NCBI GenBank assembly: GCA_002405915.1
Contig: DHMS01000015.1
Location: forward strand, 28,011 to 65,065
From: Christensenella sp. UBA4636
Lineage (GTDB): Bacteria > Bacillota > Clostridia > Christensenellales > Borkfalkiaceae
DNA length: 37,055 bases
Reading direction: 5' to 3'
The translations under genes were made by a program, and so were the position numbers. The notes below the pieces were generated by a model, which searched no databases, was not told where the DNA came from, and saw only the letters and a list, made by a program, of their open reading frames with translations. Below, piece after piece: positions 8,657 through 16,248 of the stretch. Position 1 is the first letter of the stretch. Every line of letters begins with the position of its first letter.

Positions 8657-10654
8657 ATGAAAAGCAAACTCAAACTTATGCTTATCGGCGTTTTAACGTT
8701 TGTTCTCGCGCTTTCTCTCGTCGGCTTCGTCGGCTGCGCAAGCGGCGGCAACAATAGCGACGCAGGAAAAGGCGAAACTTCAATCGTTAACCCGCCCGAA
8801 AAGCAGGCGAAAGTCTATTCCGTAACGATATCGTACAACGGAGAGGCTGTCGACGGCACCATAACGGCGGAGCTTTCCTTAGGCGAAATAACCGTTACGG
8901 CTTCTGTCAGAAAAGACCAAGCCGCCGACGGCGCGGTAACTTTTAGAAGTTCCGTTCCGGAAGTCGCCGAAATAGCGCAAAGCGGACTGATCACGCTTAA
9001 AGCTAAAGGCGAAACGGTCATCACCGCAACCGCTGGAGATAAAAAGCACGAAATCGTTCTTTCGGTAACCGCAAAAATGCAAACGGGCGAAAAGCACGTT
9101 ATAACCGTGACGGACGGCGAAGCAAGCGTTACGGAAGCCGCCGCGGGCGACGTTGTTACCATCACCCCCGCAATCCCCGAGGACAAAGAGTTTTTGGAAT
9201 GGGATTTCAGCGACAACGTGACGATAGTAAACGGCAACGAATTCGTTATGCCGAACGGCGACGTTAAGATAAAAGCAAGGCTCGTCAATAAGCTTGCTTC
9301 CTTGACCGTTATGGAACAACCGCTCGACAACCGCGTTACATTCGGCAGCCCCTTGAACAAGGAAGGCTTAAAGATTTACGCAAAGTCGGTTATAAGCGGC
9401 GAAGAATGGGACGTAACCGAAAGCTGCGTTATCTCCGACTTCACCGACGAGGACTTCGTTACGGCGACTTACACGCTCGGCGAAGTAACGAAAACGGCTC
9501 AAATCCCCGTGAATTTTGTTGCCGGCTATGAAGTAAACGCAAAATCCTTCAAAAACCCCGACAACGACGACAGTGTGGCAATAAACCCCGTTCCCGAAAC
9601 TTTAGACGGCGAATTCGACGAAAAGTATAAAGAGAGCGGCTACATTTGCGGAACGCAAGGTCAAACTCTCAAATTTTCCATGCAAAACGGCACATACAGC
9701 GCGTCTAACTTCGATAAAAATCAATCGCTTTACTTCTATTTCTACTCCGACTTCAAAGCGACCGCAAGGATAAGAATAAGCGCGGCAAGCACGAGAACTT
9801 ACCGCACGGACGGCGCAAGCGGAACGCCGGACGCCGTTTACGAAACGGTGCTTGCGGACAAACTCAAACTTTACTTCAACGCTAATAACGCGGAAATCGG
9901 CGTAAACCCGAGCGCGAAAGCCGAAGAATTTAAGCTCGGTTGGGCAAGCTGGGCTGTTTGCGGACATTTTTCCGAAAGTTGGCTTACCGACATTGTCGTC
10001 GAACAAGGTTGGAATTATTTAAGGATTGACAGTATAGACAACGAAACGCCCAATATAGCGTATATTAAAGTTCAGTTCAGAAACGGCGACCCGGTAGAGT
10101 TTGCCGACGGCGCGAAAACCGAACTTGCAAGCGCGCTTATTATGAAAGAACTCCCCGAAGATTTAGAGAAGGCTTTAAAGGGTTACGAGCAAGTCGGCGC
10201 GGCTTTACTCGAACAAGGAAACGACCGTACGACAAATACTCTTACGATACGCCCAGAAGGTTCAAGCCATTCTACCGCTTGTATGGTGTTGGGCGACAAA
10301 GTTACTTTCTATGTCTATTCCGAAGTTGACGGCGTAGCAAAAGCTTACCTTAATACGGCAAGCGGTGATGTGGGTTCGTATATAAACGGAACGCCTAACA
10401 GCGTAAAAGAAGTTATTCTCAAAAACAGCTTTTCGGTTAAGTTTAACGGTATCGATTTAACGCTCAACGACGACGCGAAAGCCGAGGCTTATAGTCAAGA
10501 TACTGCAAGTTGGAGCGTTTGCCAACACTTTGCCGTAACAGAACTTGCAACCGTAACGCTCAAAAAAGGCTGGAACACAATGCAATTCTTGTATGCGCAA
10601 GGCGGGCAAGCGAACCTGGGCGACTTAACGTTTAAGTTTATTTACGAAGAATAA
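8657..10654 (+). CDS. Multidomain lipoprotein with Ig-like and CBM-like modules
   Basis: A 665-residue surface lipoprotein, probably glycan-binding. The lipoprotein signal ends at VGC (Cys27) and is followed by a Gly/Ser/Asn-rich linker. Residues about 55-135 look like a bacterial Ig-like group 2 domain (VTFRSSVPEVAEI...GLITLKAKGETVITATA). Residues about 140-210 resemble a divergent InlB-type repeat, and about 210-300 a further Ig-like domain. Two beta-sandwich modules follow (about 300-480 and 510-665), rich in aromatic residues and resembling carbohydrate-binding modules. The second is clearly homologous to the C-terminus of the protein at 16249-18465. AAAGGAG precedes ATG 8657. The GH3 gene starts 11 nt downstream, so the two are very likely cotranscribed. 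The CBM assignment is inference from fold-like pattern and context. Confidence 0.75.
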   Translation: MKSKLKLMLIGVLTFVLALSLVGFVGCASGGNNSDAGKGETSIVNPPEKQAKVYSVTISYNGEAVDGTITAELSLGEITVTASVRKDQAADGAVTFRSSVPEVAEIAQSGLITLKAKGETVITATAGDKKHEIVLSVTAKMQTGEKHVITVTDGEASVTEAAAGDVVTITPAIPEDKEFLEWDFSDNVTIVNGNEFVMPNGDVKIKARLVNKLASLTVMEQPLDNRVTFGSPLNKEGLKIYAKSVISGEEWDVTESCVISDFTDEDFVTATYTLGEVTKTAQIPVNFVAGYEVNAKSFKNPDNDDSVAINPVPETLDGEFDEKYKESGYICGTQGQTLKFSMQNGTYSASNFDKNQSLYFYFYSDFKATARIRISAASTRTYRTDGASGTPDAVYETVLADKLKLYFNANNAEIGVNPSAKAEEFKLGWASWAVCGHFSESWLTDIVVEQGWNYLRIDSIDNETPNIAYIKVQFRNGDPVEFADGAKTELASALIMKELPEDLEKALKGYEQVGAALLEQGNDRTTNTLTIRPEGSSHSTACMVLGDKVTFYVYSEVDGVAKAYLNTASGDVGSYINGTPNSVKEVILKNSFSVKFNGIDLTLNDDAKAEAYSQDTASWSVCQHFAVTELATVTLKKGWNTMQFLYAQGGQANLGDLTFKFIYEE

Positions 10655-10665
10655 GGAGAGCGGAT

Positions 10666-13600
10666 ATGAAAAGAAAAAATAACGCGAAAAAGATAGCGAG
10701 CATGTTTTTAGCCGCCGCCCTTGCGGTTACTCCCGTTTTGTCGGGAACGCTTACGGCTAATGCGGGCGGAAAACTCGACGAACCCGAAGCGGGCGTATAT
10801 TACGCTACCGACTATCAAGAAAGACTCGACCTTTGGACGGAAGCTTCAAAAGTCAAAAAGCAAATAACCGACGAAGGCATAGTAATGCTTAAAAACGAGG
10901 ACAACGCTCTTCCGCTTAAAACGGGCGCGAAGATAAGCGTTTTCGGCAAAAGCACTACTAAAGGCAGCGTGTTTTCAAGCAACTCTTATACGCAAAAAGG
11001 TTTTTCCGTCAACCCCGAACTCGTAAAGTTTTACGGCGATAACAGTCGTTCGGGCAGCGGCACCGCAAGCATGGAACACGGCAACTACACGCTTTCGGGG
11101 CTTATCACGGGAGAAACGCCCGTCGCAAGCTACGACGATACGGTAAAGAATTCTTACGCAGAATATAACGACGCGGCAATCGTGTTCTTTTATCGTTCGG
11201 TAGGCGAAGGTCGCGACGCGCCGCGTACTATGGCGTGGGACGGCTCGTCATACAAGATAAACGAGAACAGCAATCAACCCGTAAACGGGGCGAGAAGCAA
11301 AGATGACCATTACTTACAACTCGACCAAAACGAAACAGACCTTTTAAAACACGTCAACGATAACTTCGATAAGGTCATAGTCGTTATGGTGTCCGGCGCG
11401 CAGATGGAAACGGGCTTTTTGGATGACCCCAACCATTACGCTTATCAGCCTAATATCAAAGCGGCGTTCTGGAGCGGCGAAAACGATTGGGGTTATCTCG
11501 GTTTACCGTCTATCTTAAAAGGCGAAGTCAATCCGTCGGCAAAAACGGTTGATACTTGGTATCGCGACTTTAAGCTCGACCCCACTTGGCAAAACTTCGG
11601 TAACCAACTTTCCTATGACGGCAACTTCTACACGAACGGCACGAGCGGTTATGCGAAAGCTTACGTCACCTATTCCGAAGGCATTTATATGGGCTACCGT
11701 TACTACGAAACGCGAGGGGTAGAGGAAGGAACCGCCGCTTACACGAGCGCGGACGGCTACTTCCACGGCACAACGACCAAAGAGTGGGAAAACTGGTACA
11801 AAGCGCATGTCGTTTATCCTTACGGTTACGGGCTATCCTATACCACCTTTACGCAAGAGATAGTGGAAACTTTGCCCGAAGCGCAGAGCGAACTTACCAA
11901 AGACGGAACGATTAAAGTTAAAGTAAAAGTAACAAATACCGGCTCGGTTGCCGGTAAGGACGTCGTTCAGCTTTACTATACGGCTCCCTACACGAAAGGC
12001 GGCGTGGAAAAAGCGCATGTCGTACTCGGCGATTTTAACAAAACAAAAATGCTCGCTCCGGGCGAAAGCGACACGCTTACCGTAAGCTTCAAAGTAAAAG
12101 ATATGGCTTCTTACGACTATGACGATAAAAACGGTAACGGCTTTTGTGGTTACGAACTCGACCCCGGTCAATACACCGTCCGCTTAATGCGCGATTCGCA
12201 TACGGAAATCGCAAGCGTAAACTACAAGCTCACCGACGACGTGAGATATTACACGACCGACGATACGACTACAAACAGCACTAACCTTTTCGACTCCGTG
12301 AGCAATTACCTCACCGAAGAAGTGGGCAAACAGTACATGTCCCGCGCGGATTTCGAAGGCACCTTCCCGACGGCTAACGTAAAACTCACCGCTCCCGATT
12401 GGGTTATAAGCGGAATGAACGAATGGAACAGTTCGAGAGATACGTCGCTTGACGAAGGCAAGCCGTACTATACGGACAAAATGCCGACGACGGGCGAAGA
12501 TAACGGCATAATGCTCAAAGACCTTTTCGGGCTTGACTATAACGACGAAAAGTGGGAAAAATTCCTTGACCAACTCACCGTCGACGAAATGACTAAGATA
12601 GTAACGCAAGGCAACTATTGGTCGGGTATCGATATCCCGAGGCTCGGCGTTACTAAAGAAGTCAACACCGACGGTATCGGCGGAATGTTTATTTACGGCG
12701 GTATTCACAGCGATAAAGTAGGCTCTTTCGCCGCGACGAGCTGGGGTTCTCAACTTTTGCTTGCGGCAAGCTTCAACAAAGACCTTGCTTACCAAAAAGG
12801 CAGAATGATAGGTAACGAAGGCTTGTGGGGCGGAGCAAAGGAATATTCGAAAGTAGCGGGTTATTACGCGCCCGGCGTAAACCTTGCTCGTTCTCCGTTC
12901 GGCGGCAGAAACGGACAGTACTTCGGCGAAGACCCGTACCTTTCGGGTACGCTTGCCGCGGAAATAGTCAAAGGCGCGCAAGATATGGGTATGTTCTGCT
13001 ACGTAAAGCACTTCGGGCTTAACGAACAGGAAACCAACCGTATCGGCGTATTGACATGGGCAAACGAACAAAGCATGCGCGAACTTTATTTCCGTTCTTT
13101 CCAAATAACCGTAGAAGAGGGCGGCACCCGCGCTATGATGACTTCGCTTAACCGTATCGGTTACGAATGGGCGGGCGGCAGTTACGAGCTTTTAACCAAG
13201 CTTTTGCGCGAAGAATGGGGCTTTAACGGCAACGTCGTTACGGACAGCTTTATCGGCAACTACTCCAACGCAGACCAAATGATTCGCGCCGGCGGCAACC
13301 TTGCTCTCGGCACGGGCAGCATTAACTACAACAAAGGCACGGCAACCACCGTCACCGCGTTAAGGAACGCTTGCCACGGGCTTTTGTATACGCATGCCAA
13401 CTCTATGGCGGTTAACTCCTCCGCGCGCCCGATACTTCCTAAAAAGATTAACTCCTACTCGGGCAAAACTCTCGTTACCGGCGCGATAAACCAAGAATAT
13501 TCGGCTTCCGTCGCGACCGTCGTAATAAACCCCGATTACACCAATCTCACCGCCGCGGATATAACTTACGCGCTTGCGGAAAACAGCAACCCGCTCCCCG

Positions 13601-14700
13601 AGGGCTTGACTCTCGCTTCGGACGGCACGATTAGCGGTATACCGACCGAGAAAAAAGAAAATTACAAAATCACCGTCGTTGCGACCCTCAAAGGCGATAC
13701 TTCCACCGCAAGCTTTATTCTCAATATCACCGAAGGCAAGCCGCAGATACTTTACTCTACGACCGAAAGCGTACTTGCGGACGGCATTAAAGGCGAAAGC
13801 TACTCCGCAAACGTAGCTTATGCGGAAATATTCGCGCCCAACGCCACGGACGAAGAAAGAGAAAACTTCCCGACCATAACTTACGCTTTAAAGAGCGGTT
13901 ACGCGCTCCCGAGCGGGCTTAGGCTCACCGAAAGCGGCAAAATAATCGGCACGCCGAATTATTCGTTCACCGATTATAAGATAGTAATCGTCGCCGTTGC
14001 TAACGGGCTTGAAAGTAAGCAAGCGGAGTTTACGCTCAGCGTTTACGAAAAGATAGCCTATGCGGGCAAAACCCTTGCAAAGGGCAAAGTCGGCACGTCT
14101 TACGCGCAAAGCGTGGCGTTTGCAAGCGGAACGGAAAACGTTACCTACGCGCTTAAAGACGGTTCCTCGCTCCCGTCGGGGCTTAAAATAACGGCGGGCG
14201 GATATATTGTAGGTAAACCTTTGACGGCTGTTACCGACCACAAGTTCACGGTCGTTGCGACGAGCGAAACCGCAAAACCCGCGGAAGCGGAATTTGCGCT
14301 GACGATAGGCTTAACGTACGGCGATTCGCTTACTCTCCCGGACGGCAAAGTCGGCGAAGAATACAACGCGATGATTAACACCGCGCAAGGCTCGTTCGAT
14401 ATTAGTTACGCCTTAAAATCGGGTACTCTCCCCGAAGGCTTAACGCTTACTTCGGACGGAGAACTCACCGGTACGCCTACGAAAGCGGGCGTATACACGC
14501 TCACCTTTATAGCTTCTTCCGACGGCTTAGAAAGCGACGAAATAACGCTCACTCTCTATATAGCAAACGGCGAAAACGCCGGCGGCTCCGAAGAGCAAAA
14601 ATCGGGCTGTAACGGCGCTATAGGCGGGCTTTTGCCGATAACGGGTACGCTCGGCATCCTCGCAACGGCAGTAGCCTTAAGAAAGAAAAAAGAAAACTAA
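10666..14700 (+). CDS. Cell-wall anchored GH3 glycosidase with swapped domains
   Basis: A secreted 1344-residue glycoside hydrolase family 3 protein, probably a beta-glucosidase or related exo-glycosidase. After a signal peptide (about 1-32) comes the GH3 C-terminal alpha/beta domain (about 45-390, GIVMLKNEDNALPL), a fibronectin III-like domain (about 400-511, VVQLYYTAP), and only then the GH3 TIM barrel (about 618-918). The barrel carries KHFGLNEQETNR and the nucleophile motif NVVTDSF (Asp860). This inverted order is known for some rumen Clostridia GH3 enzymes. Four putative-Ig (He_PIG-like) domains span about 930-1305. The tail has LPITG (1323-1327), a short hydrophobic stretch and RKKKEN, consistent with sortase anchoring, though the hydrophobic part is short and no sortase is in the window. 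Substrate specificity cannot be told. Confidence 0.88.
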   Translation: MKRKNNAKKIASMFLAAALAVTPVLSGTLTANAGGKLDEPEAGVYYATDYQERLDLWTEASKVKKQITDEGIVMLKNEDNALPLKTGAKISVFGKSTTKGSVFSSNSYTQKGFSVNPELVKFYGDNSRSGSGTASMEHGNYTLSGLITGETPVASYDDTVKNSYAEYNDAAIVFFYRSVGEGRDAPRTMAWDGSSYKINENSNQPVNGARSKDDHYLQLDQNETDLLKHVNDNFDKVIVVMVSGAQMETGFLDDPNHYAYQPNIKAAFWSGENDWGYLGLPSILKGEVNPSAKTVDTWYRDFKLDPTWQNFGNQLSYDGNFYTNGTSGYAKAYVTYSEGIYMGYRYYETRGVEEGTAAYTSADGYFHGTTTKEWENWYKAHVVYPYGYGLSYTTFTQEIVETLPEAQSELTKDGTIKVKVKVTNTGSVAGKDVVQLYYTAPYTKGGVEKAHVVLGDFNKTKMLAPGESDTLTVSFKVKDMASYDYDDKNGNGFCGYELDPGQYTVRLMRDSHTEIASVNYKLTDDVRYYTTDDTTTNSTNLFDSVSNYLTEEVGKQYMSRADFEGTFPTANVKLTAPDWVISGMNEWNSSRDTSLDEGKPYYTDKMPTTGEDNGIMLKDLFGLDYNDEKWEKFLDQLTVDEMTKIVTQGNYWSGIDIPRLGVTKEVNTDGIGGMFIYGGIHSDKVGSFAATSWGSQLLLAASFNKDLAYQKGRMIGNEGLWGGAKEYSKVAGYYAPGVNLARSPFGGRNGQYFGEDPYLSGTLAAEIVKGAQDMGMFCYVKHFGLNEQETNRIGVLTWANEQSMRELYFRSFQITVEEGGTRAMMTSLNRIGYEWAGGSYELLTKLLREEWGFNGNVVTDSFIGNYSNADQMIRAGGNLALGTGSINYNKGTATTVTALRNACHGLLYTHANSMAVNSSARPILPKKINSYSGKTLVTGAINQEYSASVATVVINPDYTNLTAADITYALAENSNPLPEGLTLASDGTISGIPTEKKENYKITVVATLKGDTSTASFILNITEGKPQILYSTTESVLADGIKGESYSANVAYAEIFAPNATDEERENFPTITYALKSGYALPSGLRLTESGKIIGTPNYSFTDYKIVIVAVANGLESKQAEFTLSVYEKIAYAGKTLAKGKVGTSYAQSVAFASGTENVTYALKDGSSLPSGLKITAGGYIVGKPLTAVTDHKFTVVATSETAKPAEAEFALTIGLTYGDSLTLPDGKVGEEYNAMINTAQGSFDISYALKSGTLPEGLTLTSDGELTGTPTKAGVYTLTFIASSDGLESDEITLTLYIANGENAGGSEEQKSGCNGAIGGLLPITGTLGILATAVALRKKKEN

Positions 14701-14720
14701 AAGACCGGCGTTCTTTAGTC

Positions 14721-14760
14721 CGACCTTCCCCCTCGTGGGGAAGGGGGACCGCCGTCGCGG
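14721..14760 (+). repeat. Palindromic dispersed repeat P3 (truncated)
   Basis: CGACCTTCCCCCTCGTGGGG, AAGGGGGACCGCCGTCGCGG, then the sequence diverges and lacks the GGTGGATGAGGGG end. It lies 20 bp after the GH3 stop codon and may double as its transcription end. Confidence 0.75.
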
Positions 14761-14779
14761 TAACTTTTCACCCCAAAAT

Positions 14780-14842
14780 CGACCTTCCCCCTTGTGGGGA
14801 AGGGGGACCGTCGTCGCGGCGACGGTGGATGAGGGGATATTG
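14780..14842 (+). repeat. Palindromic dispersed repeat P4
   Basis: A complete short form: a CTTCCCCC/GGGGAAG hairpin, a CCGTCGTCGCGGCGACGG stem, and GGTGGATGAGGGGATATTG. It is followed directly by a GTTGAAA tract (14850-14880) and its complement (14896-14930). Confidence 0.8.
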
Positions 14843-14950
14843 AAAAAAATTAAAAGTTGAAAGGTGAAAGTTGAAAGTAGTTGTCGGTTATTTTTCAACT
14901 TTTAATCGTCCTCAATTTTCAACTTTCAATCAATCCTTAAAAAATCCGCT

Positions 14951-14993
14951 CACGCGAAGCGTGAATATCGATTGCCGTTTACGGCAAATATCG
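14951..14993 (+). repeat. ATCGATAT-linked mini-hairpin array (short)
   Basis: The stems CACGC/GCGTG and TTGCCG/CGGCAA are separated and followed by ATATCGAT/ATATCGA linkers. It is the same design as the longer array at 20332-20425. Further hairpin-prone GCGCGC sequence follows to about 15010, and a degenerate P-like fragment begins near 15017. Confidence 0.6.
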
Positions 14994-15076
14994 AACGTGC
15001 AACGCGCGCATTGTACCGACCTTCCTCCGCATGCCGAAACGTCTATCGTCGCGCGGCGGTGGTTCCTACCACACAC

Positions 15077-15155
15077 CGACCTTCCCCCGATTTTGAAAAA
15101 ATCTTTGTGGGGAAGGGGGACCGTCGTCGCGGCGACGGTGGATGAGGGGATATTG
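15077..15155 (+). repeat. Palindromic dispersed repeat P5 (long form)
   Basis: As P4, but with an inserted GATTTT/AAAATC mini-stem between the CTTCCCCC and GGGGAAGG arms. It ends GGTGGATGAGGGGATATTG and is followed by GTTGAAA tracts (15163-15192, complement 15207-15262 and 15296-15326). No gene is supported in 14701-15388. Confidence 0.8.
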
Positions 15156-15388
15156 AAAAAAATTAAAAGTTGAAAGCGGAAAGTTGAAAGTTTTTCGCGC
15201 GACCGTCTTTCAACTTTTAATCAGTCCTTAATTTTCAACTTTCCATTTTCAATTTTCAACTTGTAAGCGCGCAACGCGCGCATATATTCGTCCGCAATTT
15301 TCAACTTTCAACTCTCAATTTTCAACTTGTATGCGTGCATACAGCAATTTTCAACTCAAAAAATAAAACACAAGGAGTGTATAAAAAA

Positions 15389-16066
15389 ATGAAACTAAAA
15401 AGACTTTTCACGGCGATTATCGCCACTATGCTTTTGCTTTCCGCTTTTGCTCTTACCGCTTGCGGCGGCAACGGGGATAATTCGACCTCGGGCGGCGGCA
15501 CGAGCGGCGGAAACAAAGCCCAGACCTACACAATGGAAGCCGAATATATCGACCTTGACGGCGTTTCCGGCACGGGTATTTCCTCCGACCAAAGCGGCGT
15601 TAACATGATTTACGGCGAAGGCACCGACGCGCAGAAGAAAATGTGGAGCAACGGCTATTTTGTCGGCTACACCTATACTTCCAAGTGCAAACTCACGTTC
15701 AAATTCACGGCAGACGAAGCCGCCGACGCAACGTTTATCCTCGCGCTCGGTTCGGAAATCGGCAACATCGCTTTAAGCCCCGAAAACTTCAAAGTCGAAC
15801 TCAACGGCGCGGAAGTCAACTACTCGGGCATGACCGTGCAGAACAGCACCGATATAGCGCAGATGACTTTTAAGGACTTCACCGTCGCAACGGGTTTGAA
15901 GCTCAAAAAAGGCGAAAACACGCTCACTCTTTCCGTCCTTCCCAACAAGCTTATGCAAGGCAGCAAAGACGGCGGACCGTGCATTGACTGCTTAAAAATA
16001 AAGACTTCCGCTAAGCTCACCTGGACGGATAAGACCGACAACCCCTCGCAGAGAGGTTCCATGTAA
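15389..16066 (+). CDS. Small CBM-like lipoprotein
   Basis: A 225-residue lipoprotein (signal ending LTAC, Cys22 or so, then a Gly/Ser/Asn-rich linker) with a single beta-sandwich domain reminiscent of carbohydrate-binding families 6/35. It opens with YTMEAEYIDL and ends with a conserved-looking CIDCLKI strand. ATG 15389 is chosen because AAGGAG lies about 12 nt upstream and the signal peptide then starts at once; an in-frame GTG at 15335 would add a meaningless leader encoded by repeat sequence. A 46-residue peptide gene follows 28 nt later. It likely binds a glycan at the cell surface in partnership with the GH3 enzyme, which is inference from domain type and neighbourhood. Confidence 0.75.
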   Translation: MKLKRLFTAIIATMLLLSAFALTACGGNGDNSTSGGGTSGGNKAQTYTMEAEYIDLDGVSGTGISSDQSGVNMIYGEGTDAQKKMWSNGYFVGYTYTSKCKLTFKFTADEAADATFILALGSEIGNIALSPENFKVELNGAEVNYSGMTVQNSTDIAQMTFKDFTVATGLKLKKGENTLTLSVLPNKLMQGSKDGGPCIDCLKIKTSAKLTWTDKTDNPSQRGSM

Positions 16067-16094
16067 ATTAGACAAAAAGTCAAGGAGAATAAGT

Positions 16095-16235
16095 ATGAAC
16101 AAAAAATTTTACGAGGCTACGGAAGTTGAAATAATTTTCGTTCAAGCCGAAAACATAATAGTCACTTCCACGGGTGACGGACAGGATTCCGACCCCGATA
16201 CTCCCGACAACTGGAGTATCACGCCTACGCTTTAA
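16095..16235 (+). CDS. 46-residue acidic peptide, unknown function
   Basis: A short open frame with a good ribosome binding site (AAGGAG, 16082-16087, 7 nt before ATG). The peptide opens MNKKFYEATEVEIIFVQAEN, continues through IIVTSTG and ends in a Gly/Asp/Pro-rich acidic tail. It has no signal peptide or membrane segment. The layout (Lys/Tyr start, Glu/Val-rich middle, Ser/Thr-Gly junction, acidic tail) recalls small hypothetical proteins I associate with Clostridia, and superficially a peptide precursor with leader and core parts. No maturation enzyme is visible nearby. It sits 28 nt after the CBM lipoprotein gene and 13 nt before the next secreted protein gene, so it is probably translated from the same message. 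Confidence 0.6.
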   Translation: MNKKFYEATEVEIIFVQAENIIVTSTGDGQDSDPDTPDNWSITPTL

Positions 16236-16248
16236 AGGAGAAAAAATC

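Noticed and set aside
12184..13104. 306-codon antisense frame in the GH3 gene
   Set aside because: Overlaps the catalytic barrel of a clear gene and has low-complexity, family-less translation.
14721..15155. Insertion sequence
   Set aside because: Inverted, palindromic DNA is present but there is no transposase frame and no target-site duplication that I can see.
15335..15388. Upstream GTG start for the small CBM lipoprotein
   Set aside because: The extra 18 codons come from repeat sequence, and a good ribosome binding site and signal peptide start at 15389.
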